Of a DNA stretch of 64,000 nucleotides, positions 1 through 7,546 are shown in pieces. The stretch is taken from positions 131,964 through 195,963 of the forward strand of contig CAYXIO010000001.1 in the NCBI GenBank assembly GCA_964465125.1, given 5' to 3'. Source of the DNA: CAYOHG01 sp964465125 (GTDB lineage Bacteria > Planctomycetota > Phycisphaerae > UBA1845 > Fen-1342). Position 1 is the stretch's first letter, and the number at the start of each line of letters is the position of its first letter. The notes under the pieces were generated by a model that worked only from the letters and a program-made list of their open reading frames with translations, was not told where the DNA came from and ran no database searches. Made by a program: the position numbers and the translations under genes.

Positions 1-339
1 CACGCAGACTACCAGTGCGATCACACGGCGTACGGCGTGGAGGTCGTGCAGGGCGTCGGCTCGCCGCGCTTCAAGCTGCTCTACGACATCTACCACATGC
101 AGCGGATGGAAGGGGATGTGATCCAGACCCTTCGCGACAACTTCCAGCACATCGCGCATTTCCACACGGGCGGCGTGCCCGGCCGGGCCGAGATCGACGA
201 TTCGCAGGAGCTGAACTACGCGACGATCTGCAAGGCGATCGTCGACGCCGGCTACCAGGGCTACCTGGGGCAGGAGTTCGTGCCGCGCCGCGATCCGATC
301 GAGTCGCTGCGGCAGGCGGCGCACATCTGCGACATCTGA
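1..339 (+). CDS. Hydroxypyruvate isomerase-like TIM-barrel protein, C-terminal part
   Basis: The frame is open from the first base, so the gene starts outside the window and only about 112 C-terminal residues are present. The visible part (HTAYGVEVVQ, KLLYDIYHMQ, GDVIQTL, HFHTGGVPGR, EIDDSQELNY, GQEFVPRRDP, LRQAAHICDI) matches the C-terminal half of the hydroxypyruvate isomerase (Hyi) branch of the xylose-isomerase-like TIM barrels, which interconvert hydroxypyruvate and tartronate semialdehyde. The YDIYHMQ and GQEF stretches carry expected metal/substrate residues of this fold. Many planctomycete paralogues of this fold have unknown sugar substrates, so the family is firm but the exact reaction is not. 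A GTG at 37 is internal and is not the start. The stop is followed at once by a degenerate palindromic repeat. Confidence 0.85.
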   Translation, partial: HADYQCDHTAYGVEVVQGVGSPRFKLLYDIYHMQRMEGDVIQTLRDNFQHIAHFHTGGVPGRAEIDDSQELNYATICKAIVDAGYQGYLGQEFVPRRDPIESLRQAAHICDI

Positions 340-345
340 CGCGAC

Positions 346-449
346 TGATGGGTAGCGAAGAGCGGTTGCGAGTTGCGAGCGGCAGGCGCGCCGAAATCGG
401 CCAGCGTCTACTTCTTCGTTCGCTCTTCGCTATTCGCCATTCACAACGA
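346..449. repeat. Degenerate 7-bp-periodic palindromic element, copy 1
   Basis: This 115-bp gap lies between two convergent genes (stops at 339 and 455). The left arm repeats units like GGTAGC / GAAGAGC / GAGTTGC. The right arm is roughly its inverted complement (GCTCTTCGCTATTCGCCATTC). Related copies lie at 57356-57476 and, as half-elements, at 62091-62118 and 63575-63614. All four follow stop codons. Role unknown; a terminator-like or REP/MITE-like element is inferred. Confidence 0.6.
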
Positions 450-454
450 CCCAG

Positions 455-1666
455 CTACAGCCCCGTCCAGAGCTGGTACAGCAGCAGGCTGCCCAGGTCG
501 ACCAGCACGGTGCGGGTGGTCACCGCGATGCGGTAGCCGAGGTTGTCGAAGTAGGCCCGCGCCTCGGGGCTGAGCCCCTGTCCGAGGTTCACCTCGACTA
601 GCTCGACCGACTCGATGACGACGTCGTCGACCGGAACATCGGCCTGATCGCCGCGCGTCTCGGTGGCGCTGCCGGCGATCGCGTCGATCACGTCGAGGCC
701 CTCGGTCACGACGCCGACGACCGTGCCGTCGGCCGGCGCGTTGGGATCGTCCGTCACGTTGACGCGGAACGCTGCCGGCGCGAACAGCGTCGAACCGTTG
801 TCGAGCAGGCTGACGCTGCCGCGCGCCGGCGCGCCGACCTCGTCGGCGGATGTGTCGATCGTCGGCAGCACGGCCGGTTTCTCGGCGAGCCCGCGCAGCT
901 CGAAGCCGCCGCCCTGGATGACGAAGTCGGCGAGCACGCGATGAAAGACGGTTCCCACGTAGAACTCCTCATCGACGTACTGAAGGAAGTTCGCGACCGA
1001 CAGCGGTGCGGAGACGGCGTCGAGCGCGATCAGAATGTCGCCGGCGGTCGTCGTCAGGCGCACGCCTTCGACCGGGCCCGTCCCGGGGTTCACCGACTCA
1101 CGCGCCGCCGCAGTGATGGTGACCAGGACTTGCGGAACGTCGCTCAGCCCGTCGCGATCCTCCGTTTCGAGCGCGGCGATCGCATCCACGGTGCTCATAC
1201 CGTCGAGGACCGTGCCGAAGACGGCGTAGCCGAAGTTGGAATTGCCGGCGTCGAGCTCGCCGTTGTCGCTCAGGTTGATGAAGAACTGCGAGGTGGCGGA
1301 ATCGGGGTCGTCCGTCCGTGCCATCGCGATCGTGCCGCGCGTGTTGGAGGCGGTCTGAGCGGCCTCGTTCGCGATCGGATCGCGCGTTTCCTTCTGCGTC
1401 AGGGCCAGCTCGAACCGGCCGGCCTCGACGGCCTGTGGCGTTGCCGAGTGGAAGAGCGTTTCCGTGTAGAAGCCGCTGTCGGCATACGCCAGGAGCGCGG
1501 TGACGGCTCCCGGCGCGCTGTTGGGATCGAGCGCGACCGTGAAGGACCCGGCGCTGGTCTGCACCTTCACGCCCGGCACGACGATGTCCGTGATGACCGG
1601 GCAGCCGCCGGTCTGCGTGAGCACCAGGCCCGCGGCGATCAGAAGCAGCGATGCGGTTCGCACCAT
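455..1666 (-). CDS. Tandem-cyclophilin peptidyl-prolyl isomerase lipoprotein
   Basis: 403 aa. The N-terminus has a hydrophobic segment ending in TGGC, a plausible lipobox with Cys22, so an envelope lipoprotein is predicted. Two cyclophilin-type PPIase domains follow, about residues 33-190 and 200-355. The second is closer to consensus (FYVGTVFHRVL, FVIQGGGFE); the first is degenerate (FYTETLFHSA), with SQFFINLSDN and FGYAVFGTVLDGM retained. A tail of about 45 residues ends the protein. Cyclophilins catalyse Xaa-Pro cis-trans isomerisation and help fold exported proteins. The ATG has GGGAG just upstream. Domain 1 lacks the usual FHR arginine and may be structural or substrate-binding. It sits upstream of nothing obvious on its strand and faces the isomerase gene. 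Confidence 0.88.
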   Translation of the reverse strand: MVRTASLLLIAAGLVLTQTGGCPVITDIVVPGVKVQTSAGSFTVALDPNSAPGAVTALLAYADSGFYTETLFHSATPQAVEAGRFELALTQKETRDPIANEAAQTASNTRGTIAMARTDDPDSATSQFFINLSDNGELDAGNSNFGYAVFGTVLDGMSTVDAIAALETEDRDGLSDVPQVLVTITAAARESVNPGTGPVEGVRLTTTAGDILIALDAVSAPLSVANFLQYVDEEFYVGTVFHRVLADFVIQGGGFELRGLAEKPAVLPTIDTSADEVGAPARGSVSLLDNGSTLFAPAAFRVNVTDDPNAPADGTVVGVVTEGLDVIDAIAGSATETRGDQADVPVDDVVIESVELVEVNLGQGLSPEARAYFDNLGYRIAVTTRTVLVDLGSLLLYQLWTGL

Positions 1667-1743
1667 CGTCTCCCTTGTGCGTCATGCGGCGCGGCCGGTT
1701 GGACGACCGCGCCGGCAGTTCAAAAGGTCGAGCGGCCCGGACG

Positions 1744-2931
1744 CTACGGCACCGGCACCTGCGGAATGACCGCTTCCGGAATGCCCGTACCCAGTGACTG
1801 AAGCAGCGAGCGCTGGAACGTATTGTCGTTGTTGTCGTTCTTCAGGATGCGCGCCCGGCGGTCGGCGATGGGGTCGTAGATGGCCGTCACGCCGAAGGGG
1901 CCGATGCGGATGTTCTGCGCGAACCACTGACGGAAGCGGGTTTCGGGCGTATGCGGAATGTCGATCACGTCGCCGGCCCGCAGGTCGAAGTCTGCCGTCT
2001 CGCCGGCGAGGATCGAAGCCAGCTCCAGCTTTACGCGCATCTGCCTGCCGTCGCTGAGCTGCCGCCACAGCGTGGCTTCCTTCGGCTCGAGAAAGTCGAC
2101 CAGCCCGCCGGAGGCGGAAAGCGCCCGCATGAACGAAATGGTCGCGTTGCGCGGCACGGGGATCGCGCCCGGGGTGTTGACCAGGCCGGTCAGGTAGACC
2201 TGGCTGGCCTCCGCCGGCTCGATGTACACCAGGTCGCCGGATTCCAGCGGGGGCGCGAGCAGCGCGGCCCGCAGGTCGTCGATGCGGTCAAGCTGGTAGA
2301 CCTGCGGGGCGCGCTCCGGCCGCAGCGGCTGGACGCGGACGCGTCCGGTGGTGCTGCCGAAGCCGCTGGCCCGCGCGACGGCGTAGAGCACGTTGCGCTC
2401 GTTTCGCTTCAGGTTGACGACGCCGGGCTGAAGCGCCGCTCCGCTGACGAGCACCGTGGTGGTCTCCGAGTCGACGGCTTCGACGAAGACGCTCAGCCGC
2501 GCCAGCACGCTGGGCACGAACGCGCTGTGGATGGCCTCCTCGGCGCTCGCCAGCGTCTTGCCGCCGAGCTTCACGAAGCCGACCAGCGGCAGCGCGACGC
2601 TGCCGTCGCTGCGCACGCGCGCCTTCACCTGAGTGTGCGCGAACTCCGCCTCGAGGCCGGTGAAGTCGAGCGAGAGCACGTCGCCGGCGGCGATCGTGTA
2701 CGGCCGCAACTCCGTCAGTGCGACCTGTCGCGGGTCAATCGTCGGCTGCGTGGTTGCGGCCAGGTCGGATTCCGCCTGGTGCAGGGTTTTCAACGTGGTG
2801 CGCGTGTCGGGCGGGCAGCCGGGCAGCGCCACGAGCAGGCCGATCGTCATGGCCAACCCCGCGCCGAGCCGCGCCACGCGCGGTTCGCCCGGGGTGGATC
2901 CGTTGTTTCGGCACGCCTGATGGCCAATCAC
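1744..2931 (-). CDS. Polysaccharide biosynthesis/export lipoprotein (Wza-like, SLBB)
   Basis: 395 aa. It starts at a GTG preceded by AAGGAG at 7-nt spacing, which fixes the start. The signal region ends in the lipobox ALPGC (Cys39). A Poly_export domain follows at about residues 75-165 (YTIAAGDVLSLDF, VRSDGSVALPLVG), then SLBB-type beta-grasp regions to about 330 (VYLTGLVNTPGAIPV, ATISFMRALSASGG, LRAGDVIDIPH). Members of this outer-membrane family form the exit channel for exopolysaccharide. It lies 51 bp after the giant TPR gene on the same strand, so co-transcription is likely; this pairing recurs in EPS and PEP-CTERM loci. No glycosyltransferase, Wzc or exosortase gene adjoins it here, so the polymer is unknown. 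Confidence 0.88.
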   Translation of the reverse strand: MIGHQACRNNGSTPGEPRVARLGAGLAMTIGLLVALPGCPPDTRTTLKTLHQAESDLAATTQPTIDPRQVALTELRPYTIAAGDVLSLDFTGLEAEFAHTQVKARVRSDGSVALPLVGFVKLGGKTLASAEEAIHSAFVPSVLARLSVFVEAVDSETTTVLVSGAALQPGVVNLKRNERNVLYAVARASGFGSTTGRVRVQPLRPERAPQVYQLDRIDDLRAALLAPPLESGDLVYIEPAEASQVYLTGLVNTPGAIPVPRNATISFMRALSASGGLVDFLEPKEATLWRQLSDGRQMRVKLELASILAGETADFDLRAGDVIDIPHTPETRFRQWFAQNIRIGPFGVTAIYDPIADRRARILKNDNNDNTFQRSLLQSLGTGIPEAVIPQVPVP

Positions 2932-2982
2932 GCTGAGTCTCCTTCCGCGTTTTACCGCGCGCGCCCGGCGACTCGCCGCGCG

Positions 2983-5900
2983 CTACGGTTTCTCTTGCAC
3001 ACGAATGCGAAGCTCGTTCAGCTCCGATTGCTGCCGGGCGTCGTAGACCCCGGGCTGAGCCGCCAGCATCCGGTCCGCTTCCGTCAGCCACCGCCGCGCA
3101 TTCTCCTTGTCGGCCAGTTCGGCGCACGCGCGCACGAGGGCGAGCAGGGCTTGCGCTCTCTCGGGGCTGTCCGGCGGGCTCAGCTCGAGGCAGTGCTCGA
3201 ATTCCGCGCGGGCGTCAGCGAGGCGGCCCGGCATCTTGAGCAGGACATGCGCGCGCGTGTCACGCAGGTTCGGGTCGCGCCCGTTCTGGGCGATGCCGCG
3301 ATCCACCAGCGCGAGCGCTTCCACGAGCCGAGCGGGGTCGGGCGGCTCGATCTGGGCCAGCGTCCAGGCCAGGTTGTTGAGCGCCTCGACGCGGTCAGGC
3401 TGCCGCTCGAGCACCGCTCGATAGGACGCCACCGCCTGCTCCACATCCCCGTCATCAAACGTCAGGACGGCCAGGGCCAACTGCGAATCCACGTCGTCAG
3501 GCCGGCTCTGGACCAGTTGCGCGTAAATCGACCGCGCGGCGGAGCGCTGCCCGGCCTCGCGCGACCGGCCCAGGACCGACGCGACCCCGGCCAACACCTC
3601 CGGCGGACCGAGCCGAGGGCCGGGCGGGTCTGAGGCCGACAGCCGCAACAGCGCCTGCGCGATCAGCACGCGCCGCGACGGTCTGCCGCGCTCGACGCCG
3701 CGCTGCACGAGCTCGCTGAGCTGCTGAAGCCGAGCGAGGTCGGCATTGGCGAACGCGGATTCCAGCAGCGCGTCGAGCGCCTGCGCGTTGTCGGGGTTGG
3801 TCTTGAGCGCCTGTCGGGCTGCTTCGGTCGCGACGCCGACGTTGCCCAGCGCCAGTTCGACAAACGCGCGCGCGGCGAGCAAACGGTCGTCGTTGGGACG
3901 CATGGAAAGCGCGCGGATGACCAGCGCCTGCGCCGCGGCCGCTCCGTCGTCGCCGAGCACAATCGGGATGAGCTGGGCATAGGCGTCGACGGAGGCGGGA
4001 TCATGCGCCAGGGCTTGGCCAAGCGCTTGCCGCGCCGCTTTGCGGTCGCCGTTTTGAAGCGCGAGCATCGCGCGCGTGTAGTCGAGGTCGGCGTCGTCGG
4101 GCAGCGCGCGCTGCAACTCGTCGAGCAGGCGGCCCGCTTCCGTCAGATCGTCGGCTTGCTTGCGGAGGATCAGCGCCTTGCTCAGACCGCGCTTCAGCCG
4201 GGCATCGTCGCCGAAGCGCTCCAGGCCCTTTCGCCAGATCTCGATGGCCTGGTCGAGCCGGCCCTCGCGGGCGTGGTACTCGCCCAGCAGCGCGAAGCCG
4301 TCGGCGTCCTGGGCGGAGATTGTCAGGCCCGCGAGCAACTCGTCGGCCGCGTCGGATTGGCCGGTCGAGCGCAGGAAATTCGCGCGCAGAAGCTGGGCGG
4401 CGACGTTGTCGTGCCTGCTGACGTACGCGTCGAGCGAGTTGCGCGCTTCCTCAAGCCGCTCTTCGCCGCGCAGCACGAACACGCGCGCCGCAAGCACGTC
4501 CACGCGCTCCGGCTCAAGCTGCTCGGCCTGGTCGAGATGCCTCAGAGCCAGCTCGGCGTTCTTGTCTTGCAGGTAGATCAGCCGGGCCAGCAGGACCAGC
4601 TCATCCACGTCGGGCTTCTCGGCTCCGGCGCGCAGCTCAAGCTGCTGGATGGCGCCGCCCAACTCGCCGGCCGCCAGCGAAAGGGCGATCGAGCGGCGCG
4701 ACAGGCTGTCCGAGGTGGTCTGCTTTCGCAGCGTCTCGGTCAGCGCCAGCGCCTCGCGCGCCCGACCCTGCATCTCCAGCAGATTCAGCAGTCGGTCAGC
4801 GACCGGCAGCGAGCGCGGGTTGGCCGCCAGGCCGCTGCGATAGGTCGTCTCGGCTTCGTTGGCCAGGCCCAGGCTCTCGTAATAGCGGCCCAGCAGCAGC
4901 ACCGGGTCGTCCCACGACGGCGCCGCGGCAATCGTGAAGCGCAGCGCATCCTCGACCTCGCGCCGCTTCTCCTTGCCCTGGCCGCCGCTGATCCACTGAC
5001 GGGCCTGCTGCACGCGCCAGTGCACGCCCTGCTCGCCCTCGATCAGCTTGAGCTCGTTGATCAGTTGCTGGGCCAGCGCCGCGTCCTGAGAGACTTCCGT
5101 GAGATTCAGCAGCGTGTCGCGCAGCTCGAGGTCCGCCGGCAGCTCGCCGGCCAGCGCCCGCAGCTCCTTGATGCCTTCGAGACGCTGCTCGTGCGCGAGC
5201 AGGTGCAGCGCTCGCTGACGGCGCAGCCCGAGCTGTTCAGCGGCATCGTTGATTCGTGCGAGACCGGCGTCGAGCGCGGCGAGGGCGTCCCCCGATCGGC
5301 CGGCGTTCTCAAACAACCCGTACGACGCGAGGTACGCACGCGGGTCCTGGCCGAACTCGGCCTGGGCCTTGGCGCAGAGCTGAACCGCCTCGTCCAGACC
5401 TGAGCGCCGCGCCAGCCAGGCCGCCAGGCGGAAGGTCGCGGCCAGCCGATCGTCGCATTGCTCGACGGCCTCGCGCAGGGTGTGTTCGGCGGTCTCGCTG
5501 TCGCCGCGCAAGTCCGCGAAATCCGCGATCAGCAGGAACACGTCGCCGCGCTTCGGGTGGGCGGTCCGCAGCGCGTCCAGCTCGCTGCGGAGGGACTCCG
5601 CGGTGGCGTCGTCGAGCTTGCCGTTCGAGCGCGCCTGGCCGAGCATCGCCTCGATCCGCAGCAGGCGCGGGAGCGGGTCGTCCGGCCGCGCTTGCGCGGC
5701 CGCCTGGGCCGCGGCGATGGCCTCGCTCCACGCCCCGCGGCGGATTTCGCTGCGCGCCTGGGCGGTGAGCGCGGAGACGTCGGCGGGTTGGGCGGCGGCG
5801 TAGTCACGCAGTAACGGCAGGGCCCGCTCCGACTGGCCGGCTTTCAGGTAGGCCTCCGCCAATACGCGCCGAATGGCCGGCGAAGCGTCGCTGCGGGCGG

Positions 5901-7170
5901 CGAACGGCTCCAGCGCTCGCACCGCGTCGAAGGGCTTGTTCTCGGCCAGCGCGACCAGCGCCTGAAGTAGCGCGGTTTCGGCCATGCGCTGCGGGGCCGC
6001 CTCGGCCAGGCGGGTCTCCTGCACGTATTCGTCCAGGCAGGCGCGCGCCTTGGCCGCCTGATTCGCCGCTACGTAGAGCCGCGTCGCGAGCGGAAGCATC
6101 GCCACGCGCTGCCGCGCCTTGCTGAGCGCGGCGAGCGCTTCGTCGGCCAGCGCGGCCCCGCACTCGCCCGCCGACGAAAGCAGGGCCAGCCGCGCCGCGG
6201 GCAGGAATCGCGACAGCGTCCAGTCGTCCGGGTCGATGAAGGCGGCGGCGATGCCGGCCTCATCGGCGCCGGTCACGGTCGCGGCCAGGAGGGCTTCCGC
6301 CCGTTGAAGCTCGCCGGCGTTGAGCCACTCTTCTACGATCGCCAGGCGCACCAGTAGATCGCGCGGCTGGAGCGACTCGGCCCGTTCGAGATCGGCGCGG
6401 GCGTCCTTGAGCAACTCGTCGTGCTGGGCCGGCGGCGCCGCCCGGCCCAGCTCGCGGCGCAGCGACGCGCGTTGCAGCAACCCGTCGACCGAATCCGGAT
6501 GACGCTCCAAGCCGCGATTCACCCACGTCAGCGCCGCCGCGCCCGCGTCGGGCGCGCGGTCCATGAACGCGATCGCCGACAGCAGGTCGCAAGCCTGCAC
6601 GAAGGAATCGCCCGCGTCCGGCCGTGATTCCGCCCGCTTCACCAGCGCTTCCAGCGCTTCGCGCGCCTTCGGCAGGTCGTGCTGCACGAGCATGGCCTTG
6701 CCGAACCACTGGTAGCCGCGCAGGTCGTCGGGCGCCTCGCTCATGCGCTTGCGGCCGATGAACGCCAGCTCCGTAAAATTCCCGGTCTGCTCGTACAGCC
6801 GCGCCAGTCTGCCGAAGATGTCAGAAACCGCCGGGTCATCCACGGCGACGTGTTCGCGCGCCAGGACCAGCAGCAGTCGCCGGTAGCAGTTGATCGCGTC
6901 GCGGAGATTCTGCTGCTGAAGCGGACGGACCCGCAGGCTGACATCCGCCCGTGCCGCAAGCACCTCGCGGTCGTCGGGCCAGCGCAACAGGTAACGCAGG
7001 TAGCTTTCCGACGCCTCGGCGTAGCGGCCGGCCTCGTGGGCCACGCGCGCCTCGGCGAGCGCCGCGCGCGCCAGCGAGGCCACGCGGTATTGGTGGAACC
7101 AGTACGCGCCGCCAGCCACCGCCGCCAGCAGGACCAACGAACCCAGCACAATCGAAAGACGGCGACGCAT
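2983..7170 (-). CDS. Giant membrane-anchored TPR protein (PrsT-like)
   Basis: 1395 aa from the ATG at 7170, which has AGGGGG upstream; the frame continues further but that part is Arg-rich and unlikely to be coding. Residues 1-25 hold a basic start (MRRR) and one hydrophobic segment (IVLGSLVLLAAVAGGAYW), so it is inner-membrane anchored with the bulk in the periplasm. The rest is near-continuous degenerate TPR/TPR-like helical repeats with Ala-rich packing (VEALNNLAWTLAQIEPPDPARL, LLGRYYESLGLANEAET). Very large TPR proteins of this type act as scaffolds in EPS assembly, including the PrsT-type protein of PEP-CTERM loci; that role is inferred from the adjacent SLBB export gene. No enzymatic domain was seen. 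Confidence 0.85.
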   Translation of the reverse strand: MRRRLSIVLGSLVLLAAVAGGAYWFHQYRVASLARAALAEARVAHEAGRYAEASESYLRYLLRWPDDREVLAARADVSLRVRPLQQQNLRDAINCYRRLLLVLAREHVAVDDPAVSDIFGRLARLYEQTGNFTELAFIGRKRMSEAPDDLRGYQWFGKAMLVQHDLPKAREALEALVKRAESRPDAGDSFVQACDLLSAIAFMDRAPDAGAAALTWVNRGLERHPDSVDGLLQRASLRRELGRAAPPAQHDELLKDARADLERAESLQPRDLLVRLAIVEEWLNAGELQRAEALLAATVTGADEAGIAAAFIDPDDWTLSRFLPAARLALLSSAGECGAALADEALAALSKARQRVAMLPLATRLYVAANQAAKARACLDEYVQETRLAEAAPQRMAETALLQALVALAENKPFDAVRALEPFAARSDASPAIRRVLAEAYLKAGQSERALPLLRDYAAAQPADVSALTAQARSEIRRGAWSEAIAAAQAAAQARPDDPLPRLLRIEAMLGQARSNGKLDDATAESLRSELDALRTAHPKRGDVFLLIADFADLRGDSETAEHTLREAVEQCDDRLAATFRLAAWLARRSGLDEAVQLCAKAQAEFGQDPRAYLASYGLFENAGRSGDALAALDAGLARINDAAEQLGLRRQRALHLLAHEQRLEGIKELRALAGELPADLELRDTLLNLTEVSQDAALAQQLINELKLIEGEQGVHWRVQQARQWISGGQGKEKRREVEDALRFTIAAAPSWDDPVLLLGRYYESLGLANEAETTYRSGLAANPRSLPVADRLLNLLEMQGRAREALALTETLRKQTTSDSLSRRSIALSLAAGELGGAIQQLELRAGAEKPDVDELVLLARLIYLQDKNAELALRHLDQAEQLEPERVDVLAARVFVLRGEERLEEARNSLDAYVSRHDNVAAQLLRANFLRSTGQSDAADELLAGLTISAQDADGFALLGEYHAREGRLDQAIEIWRKGLERFGDDARLKRGLSKALILRKQADDLTEAGRLLDELQRALPDDADLDYTRAMLALQNGDRKAARQALGQALAHDPASVDAYAQLIPIVLGDDGAAAAQALVIRALSMRPNDDRLLAARAFVELALGNVGVATEAARQALKTNPDNAQALDALLESAFANADLARLQQLSELVQRGVERGRPSRRVLIAQALLRLSASDPPGPRLGPPEVLAGVASVLGRSREAGQRSAARSIYAQLVQSRPDDVDSQLALAVLTFDDGDVEQAVASYRAVLERQPDRVEALNNLAWTLAQIEPPDPARLVEALALVDRGIAQNGRDPNLRDTRAHVLLKMPGRLADARAEFEHCLELSPPDSPERAQALLALVRACAELADKENARRWLTEADRMLAAQPGVYDARQQSELNELRIRVQEKP

Positions 7171-7546
7171 GTTTCCCCCTAGTCGCCAAGCTACGCTGCG
7201 CCCGCGTCGGCCGGCGCTCCGCCTGCGAGCGGACAGTGTTTCCTTCCGGGGTCGCGACCGCGCCACGTCGCGCCACGCCGGAGGGGCCGCGAGACGCCCC
7301 CTGAGCAGCGTGGATTATGCCCCAGTATCGATTATCGGGCAAAGTGGGCGGTGGGCCGAAGTCGGGCCGCGCGTCGCGCAAGGACGTGGGGGCGTGGTAC
7401 CTAAGACGCATCGAGGCGAGCGCCGCGGTGTCGCAGCCATCGCCCAGCACAAGACGGCGCGGGGAGAGCGCCGTCCGAGGCGACGTCCGCCACGCCCCTG
7501 ATTTCGGTGGCTCGGCCCCCGGCATGGGCGGGGCCGCGGGGTCCGG
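7171..7546. other. Gene-free gap between TPR gene start and prolyl oligopeptidase stop
   Basis: The 376 bases upstream of the TPR gene contain no ORF with a credible ribosome site or family match. A locally less GC-rich patch near 7310-7345 (GATTATGCCCC, AGTATCGATTATCG) could hold the promoter of the TPR/SLBB transcript, but no clear -35/-10 pair could be assigned. Confidence 0.4.

Noticed and set aside
4003..5403. 466-codon plus-strand ORF inside the TPR gene
   Set aside because: Antisense shadow; the minus-strand TPR frame runs unbroken for 1395 residues.
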